From the NCBI GenBank assembly GCA_934636245.1, contig CAKUAI010000034.1:1-16592 (forward strand): a stretch of 16,592 nt of DNA. The letters are read 5' to 3'. The notes beneath the pieces were generated by a model. That model did no database searches and was not told where the DNA came from. It worked only from the letters and a program-made list of their open reading frames with translations. The translations under genes and the position numbers were made by a program. This stretch comes from an uncultured Coriobacteriales bacterium (lineage in GTDB: Bacteria; Actinomycetota; Coriobacteriia; Coriobacteriales; UMGS124). How positions within the stretch are numbered: the stretch's first letter is position 1; every line of letters begins with the position of its first letter. Below are positions 13,893-16,592 of this stretch, in pieces.

Positions 13893-13940
13893 GTGCTTTT
13901 CTATCGGCTATTATGGCGCATCTCGCAACCGTCGGAAGCG

Positions 13941-14504
13941 TTACTGCTTGTCGGACTCAGAACCTTTCACGTCGTTCTTGAGATGGGCGGCGCCGTCGGC
14001 GGCCTTGTCCATGATGTCGTTCACGTCGATATGTACCTCGTCGATGCCCTCAAAGCGATACTTGAAGTCAAAGAAGAGACCGATGACGAGCAGAGGGATG
14101 GTAATCCAGAACGCAAAGAGCGCAAGGAGGATGAGCACGAGCGTAGGCATGCTCAGGATGCGCTTACCGGAACGGTCAACGACAAAGGACGTATCAATCG
14201 TCTTGCGAAGCCCCACGCGCAGCCAGCCCATGCAGCGGCTGCACGCCGCGGAGAAACCGCCTTCCTTTTTGGTCGAACGCTCGTAGTCACTCTGCGCCTG
14301 GGACATCTCGGCGCTCGTCTGGTAGGCCTGGTTGGCCTCGGTGGAATAGTGGGCCGTCTCGCCCGTGCGCGACTTGCCGGCGCGCTCAAGCCAGACCACA
14401 GCGTCGAGCACGTCCTCGTTGCAGGCGTCAAGCGCCTCGCGAGCCTCTTCAAACGTGACGCCGCACTTCTTGCAGATGAGCTCGGCCTTCTCAAACTTGT
14501 CCAT
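13941..14504 (-). CDS. UBA-like small membrane protein (DUF4342-like)
   Basis: The 187-residue protein opens with a UBA/TS-N-like three-helix segment (residues 2-42; EKAELICKKCGVTFEEAREA, then NEDVLDAVVWLE), as in DUF4342 and EF-Ts/NAC-type domains. A hydrophilic linker follows. There is one strong membrane segment at about 118-145, preceded by a basic stretch, and then a charged C-terminus. A CxxC pair (C11, C14) sits in the first helix. The function is unknown; UBA-like domains mediate protein contacts, so a membrane adaptor is conceivable. The ATG used has AAAGGA 6-7 nt upstream. An alternative GTG start at 14531 adds nine residues and has a stronger AGGAGGT site, which is part of a palindrome. 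The gene is divergent from the aldolase gene. Confidence 0.7.
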   Translation of the reverse strand: MDKFEKAELICKKCGVTFEEAREALDACNEDVLDAVVWLERAGKSRTGETAHYSTEANQAYQTSAEMSQAQSDYERSTKKEGGFSAACSRCMGWLRVGLRKTIDTSFVVDRSGKRILSMPTLVLILLALFAFWITIPLLVIGLFFDFKYRFEGIDEVHIDVNDIMDKAADGAAHLKNDVKGSESDKQ

Positions 14505-14532
14505 GGTGTGTCCTTTCTCGTCTGTAGGCACT

Positions 14533-14546
14533 GGAGGTGAACCTCC
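14533..14546 (-). promoter_or_regulatory. Palindrome containing a perfect Shine-Dalgarno sequence
   Basis: On the minus strand GGAGGT-TC-ACCTCC forms a 6-bp hairpin with a two-base spacer. Its 5' arm is a full Shine-Dalgarno site for the alternative GTG start at 14531, and its 3' arm is the exact complement. Only one of ribosome binding and pairing can occur. Confidence 0.4.
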
Positions 14547-14602
14547 TTTGCCTGTTTGTCGAGAAATAAGATACAGACGGCCGATTAACCGCTGAACGGT
14601 GC

Positions 14603-14630
14603 TCGATTAAGCTTGGATGAAGATTATAGT
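14603..14630 (+). promoter_or_regulatory. Predicted promoter of aldolase gene
   Basis: TATAGT at 14625-14630 is a good -10; TCGATT at 14603-14608 with a 16-bp spacer is a weak -35. CGATTAA occurs at 14582 and 14604, 22 bp apart, in the gap shared with the divergent DUF4342-like gene. Confidence 0.4.
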
Positions 14631-14693
14631 TAACGTGTCTGTCCGGTGCCTGTGTGCACCCGCACACAAGAGACTGAAGAGAAAGGTGCGTTC

Positions 14694-15569
14694 ATGCTCG
14701 TTAGCGCTGCCCCGATGCTTCGTGCGGCCGAAAAGGGCCACTACGCCATCGCCGCGTTCAACACCAACAACCTTGAGTGGACCCGTTCCATCCTCACTGC
14801 CGCCGAGGAGGCGCAGTCGCCCGTCATCATCCAGTGCACCTCCGGTGCCGCCAAGTGGCAGACGAGCTTCAAGGTCGTTTCCGAGATCGTGCACACCCTC
14901 GCTGAGACGATGGGCATCACCGTGCCCGTTGCCCTTCACCTCGACCACGGCACCTACGAGGACTGCTTCAAGTGCATCGAGGCCGGCTTTACCTCCATCA
15001 TGTACGACGGCTCCCATGAGGCCGACTTCCAGGTGAACCTCGACCGTACCGCCGAGCTTGTGCGCCTGGCCCACTCCAAGGGCATCTCCATCGAGGCCGA
15101 GGTCGGCGGCATCGGCGGCGTTGAGGACGGCGTCGCCTCCCTGGGCGAGGTCGCCGATCCCGAGCAGTGCCTCGCCATCGCCAACACGGGCGTCGACTTC
15201 CTCGCCTGCGGCATCGGCAACATCCACGGCCTGTACCCCGACAACTGGGCAGGCCTGCAGTTCGACGTGCTCCAGGCCATCAAGGACAAGGTGGGCGACC
15301 TGCCCCTCGTGCTGCACGGCGGCACCGGCATCCCCGTTGACCAGGTGAAGCGCGCCATTTCCATGGGCGTGGCCAAGATCAACGTAAACACCGACCTGCA
15401 GGTGGCCTTCGCCAAGGCCACGCGCGCCTACATCGAGGCCGGCCGCGACCTCGAGGGCAAGGGCTACGACCCCCGCAAGCTGCTCAAGCCCGGCACCGAG
15501 GCCATCGTCACCCGCGCCAAGGAGCTCATCGTCGACTTCGGCTCGGACGGCAAGGGCTGGGACTGCTAA
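14694..15569 (+). CDS. fba: Class II fructose-1,6-bisphosphate aldolase
   Basis: The 291-residue metal-dependent aldolase splits fructose-1,6-bisphosphate into glyceraldehyde-3-phosphate and dihydroxyacetone phosphate in cytoplasmic glycolysis. D84 and H85 in ALHLDHGT are the predicted catalytic acid and a zinc ligand. H178 (GNIHGLYP) and H208 (LVLHGGTGIP) are the other zinc ligands, and KINVNTDLQ is the phosphate-binding block. EAEVGGIGG near 134-142 is also typical. Length is that of the FbaA/GatY/KbaY group, so tagatose-bisphosphate activity cannot be excluded from sequence; the lack of neighbouring tagatose or galactitol genes favours the glycolytic enzyme. The ATG has AAAGGTG at 14682-14688. 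Strong codon bias indicates high expression. It is transcribed alone, with a terminator 40 bp downstream. Confidence 0.93.
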   Translation: MLVSAAPMLRAAEKGHYAIAAFNTNNLEWTRSILTAAEEAQSPVIIQCTSGAAKWQTSFKVVSEIVHTLAETMGITVPVALHLDHGTYEDCFKCIEAGFTSIMYDGSHEADFQVNLDRTAELVRLAHSKGISIEAEVGGIGGVEDGVASLGEVADPEQCLAIANTGVDFLACGIGNIHGLYPDNWAGLQFDVLQAIKDKVGDLPLVLHGGTGIPVDQVKRAISMGVAKINVNTDLQVAFAKATRAYIEAGRDLEGKGYDPRKLLKPGTEAIVTRAKELIVDFGSDGKGWDC

Positions 15570-15608
15570 CACAGCAGCCGTCCCCCGCACCAACCCGCCT
15601 GAAACACG

Positions 15609-15650
15609 CAGGGCCCGCCTTTCACGCACGAAAGGTAGGCCCTGATTTGT
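15609..15650 (+). terminator. Rho-independent terminator of aldolase gene
   Basis: A 15-nt arm at 15609-15623 pairs with 15630-15644, with one internal two-base mismatch, around loop ACGCAC. ATTTGT follows; the stem is strong and the T-run weak. Confidence 0.75.
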
Positions 15651-15674
15651 ACGGCCAGCGAAAAAACAGGGCGT

Positions 15675-15789
15675 GTTTGCGTTTTAATCCGTGCCAAACG
15701 ACTAGACCCATGTCAAGCGCGCGCATCATGCCTGGTAGATGGCATGTGTCTTAACAGGGCATCTGGCCATGCCAAATTAAAACGCAAAC
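15675..15789. repeat. 115-bp element with perfect 14-bp terminal inverted repeats
   Basis: GTTTGCGTTTTAAT at 15675-15688 is repeated inverted at 15776-15789. Inside, CATGCC (15727-15732) can pair with GGCATG (15741-15746), and the same GGCATG can instead pair with CATGCC (15768-15773), giving two exclusive folds. It lies in the gap between two convergent genes. No open reading frame is convincing. It could be a MITE-like insertion or an untranslated RNA; no clear target duplication is visible beyond the dinucleotide GT. Confidence 0.5.
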
Positions 15790-15855
15790 GTACCGCTTTT
15801 TTGCCAGACCGGGCAAGGCTGCGATGCCCCGCGCGCAACCGAATGGGAGCGAGCC

Positions 15856-16398
15856 CTACGCCTGACCGCGAAAGTCGGGGCCGGGGTGGAACATTGCGCC
15901 CTGTTCGACCATCTCGCGGCCGACTTCGAGGTATTCCTGCACGCCTTTGAGCACGACGGTCTGATACTCCTCCTCGGAGATGGTGCGCACGGCACGGGCG
16001 GGCACGCCCATGATGAGCGTGCGGGGCGGGTACTCCTTACCCTGACTCACAAGCGCACCTGCAGCGACAAGGCAGCCTTCGCCGATGACGGCGCCGTTCA
16101 TCACGACCGATCCCATACCGATGAGGCAATTGTCGGCAATGGTGCACCCATGCACAACGGCACCGTGGCCGATCGTCACGTTGTCGCCCACCGTGCAGGG
16201 ATAGTCGGTATCTACATGGATGGCAACGCACTCCTGCACGTTGCTGTTGGCCCCGATGCGCACGGGCGCCATGTCGCCCCGGATGTAAGCACCGCCGAAG
16301 ATCGTGGCCTCAGAGCCGATAGTCACGTCGCCCAAGATGGAGGCCTTGGGGGAAATCCTCGCGGTGGGGTCTGCGTGCACATTGAAGTAGTTTGCCAT
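15856..16398 (-). CDS. Gamma-class carbonic anhydrase family protein (YrdA/PaaY-like)
   Basis: The 180-residue protein forms a left-handed beta-helix of hexapeptide repeats (for example ASILGDVTIGSEATIFGGAY), followed by a C-terminal helix. The predicted metal ligands H61, H78 and H83 are all present (AIHVDTD and GHGAVVHGC). The conserved YIRGDMAPVRIG segment holds R40 and D42. Length fits the YrdA/PaaY/CaiE group, which acts as trimers; whether this member hydrates CO2 or is an acyl-CoA-related enzyme cannot be told from sequence. The ATG was chosen because AAGGAGG lies 8 nt upstream; an in-frame upstream extension lacks such a site. The gene lies directly downstream of the rRNA operon terminator on the same strand. 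Confidence 0.92.
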   Translation of the reverse strand: MANYFNVHADPTARISPKASILGDVTIGSEATIFGGAYIRGDMAPVRIGANSNVQECVAIHVDTDYPCTVGDNVTIGHGAVVHGCTIADNCLIGMGSVVMNGAVIGEGCLVAAGALVSQGKEYPPRTLIMGVPARAVRTISEEEYQTVVLKGVQEYLEVGREMVEQGAMFHPGPDFRGQA

Positions 16399-16440
16399 GT
16401 GTTGGCCCTCCTTGTATGGATCGATGAATGAAGACAGATA

Positions 16441-16483
16441 GCAAAAAGGCACCCGCTCCCAACATCAGTGAGAACGAGTGCCT
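16441..16483 (-). terminator. Rho-independent terminator of the rRNA operon
   Basis: On the minus strand, AGGCAC-T-CGTTCTCA pairs with TGGGAGCGGGTGCCT and is followed by TTTTTGC. It lies about 40 bp beyond the 5S rRNA 3' end. Confidence 0.88.
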
Positions 16484-16521
16484 GGTGAAAATAAGGTGAG
16501 AAACAAAAATATCCCTCGTGA

Positions 16522-16592
16522 GATGGCGACGCCCTACTCTCCCACAGGGTTGCCCCTGCAGTACCATCGGCGCGTGTGGGCTTAACTTCCGG
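16522..16592 (-). rRNA. rrf: 5S ribosomal RNA, 3' part (cut by window edge)
   Basis: On the minus strand the sequence contains GGAAGTTAAGCCCACACGCG, then CCGATGGTACTGC, and ends GGGAGAGTAGGGCGTCGCCA plus a few bases. These are hallmark parts of bacterial 5S rRNA. About 71 nt of roughly 117 are inside the window; the 5' part, and presumably 23S and 16S, lie to the right. Confidence 0.96.

Overview
The window reads as a chromosomal segment of a high-GC, anaerobic, Gram-positive-type bacterium, most probably a member of the Coriobacteriia (Collinsella/Olsenella-like). This is an inference from several things: strongly G/C-ending codons in the highly expressed genes, a one-piece pyruvate:ferredoxin oxidoreductase, a stand-alone IMP cyclohydrolase paired with a short AICAR transformylase, and secreted proteins built from tandem FMN-binding domains. 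No 16S/23S sequence is present to settle the taxonomy. The right edge cuts into a 5S rRNA gene, so an rRNA operon on the minus strand lies just outside.

Layout. 1-879: no convincing gene; dense short hairpins, then four copies of a TTCCCAG-N5-AACAGAG repeat. 880-1821 (-): AEC-family transporter. 2203-3222 and 3811-4806 (+): two secreted paralogues with three and two FMN-binding domains. Each has its own promoter, an identical Shine-Dalgarno layout and its own terminator. An 18-bp motif lies 63-64 bp upstream of both -10 boxes. 5053-7407 (+): purine-synthesis unit, made of an extended -10 promoter, a ZTP riboswitch with intrinsic terminator, IMP cyclohydrolase, a 320-bp spacer packed with hairpins, and AICAR transformylase. 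7891-11436 (+): PFOR. 11551-13837 (-): OmpR-type response regulator followed by an overlapping sensor kinase. 13941-14504 (-): small UBA-like membrane protein (DUF4342-like). 14694-15569 (+): class II fructose-bisphosphate aldolase. 15856-16398 (-): gamma-class carbonic anhydrase-like protein. 16441-16592 (-): rRNA terminator and 5S rRNA 3' part.

How the genes fit together. Aldolase and PFOR are core steps of sugar fermentation, and PFOR yields reduced ferredoxin or flavodoxin. The two flavoproteins carry signal peptides and ApbE-type flavinylation motifs (SGAT in the first, SGAS in the second), so they are candidates for electron carriers outside the membrane. No ApbE, Rnf or flavin-export gene lies in the window, so any link to PFOR is hypothetical. 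The pur genes form a textbook ZTP-controlled unit: the riboswitch should permit transcription when ZMP/ZTP, the substrate pool of the second enzyme, accumulates.

The most notable unexplained features are: the shared upstream motif of the two flavoprotein genes; the Thr-versus-Ser difference at their predicted flavin sites; a 64-nt hairpin element present twice in opposite orientation between the pur genes with stem-preserving base changes; and several other palindromic repeat families confined to the gaps between genes.
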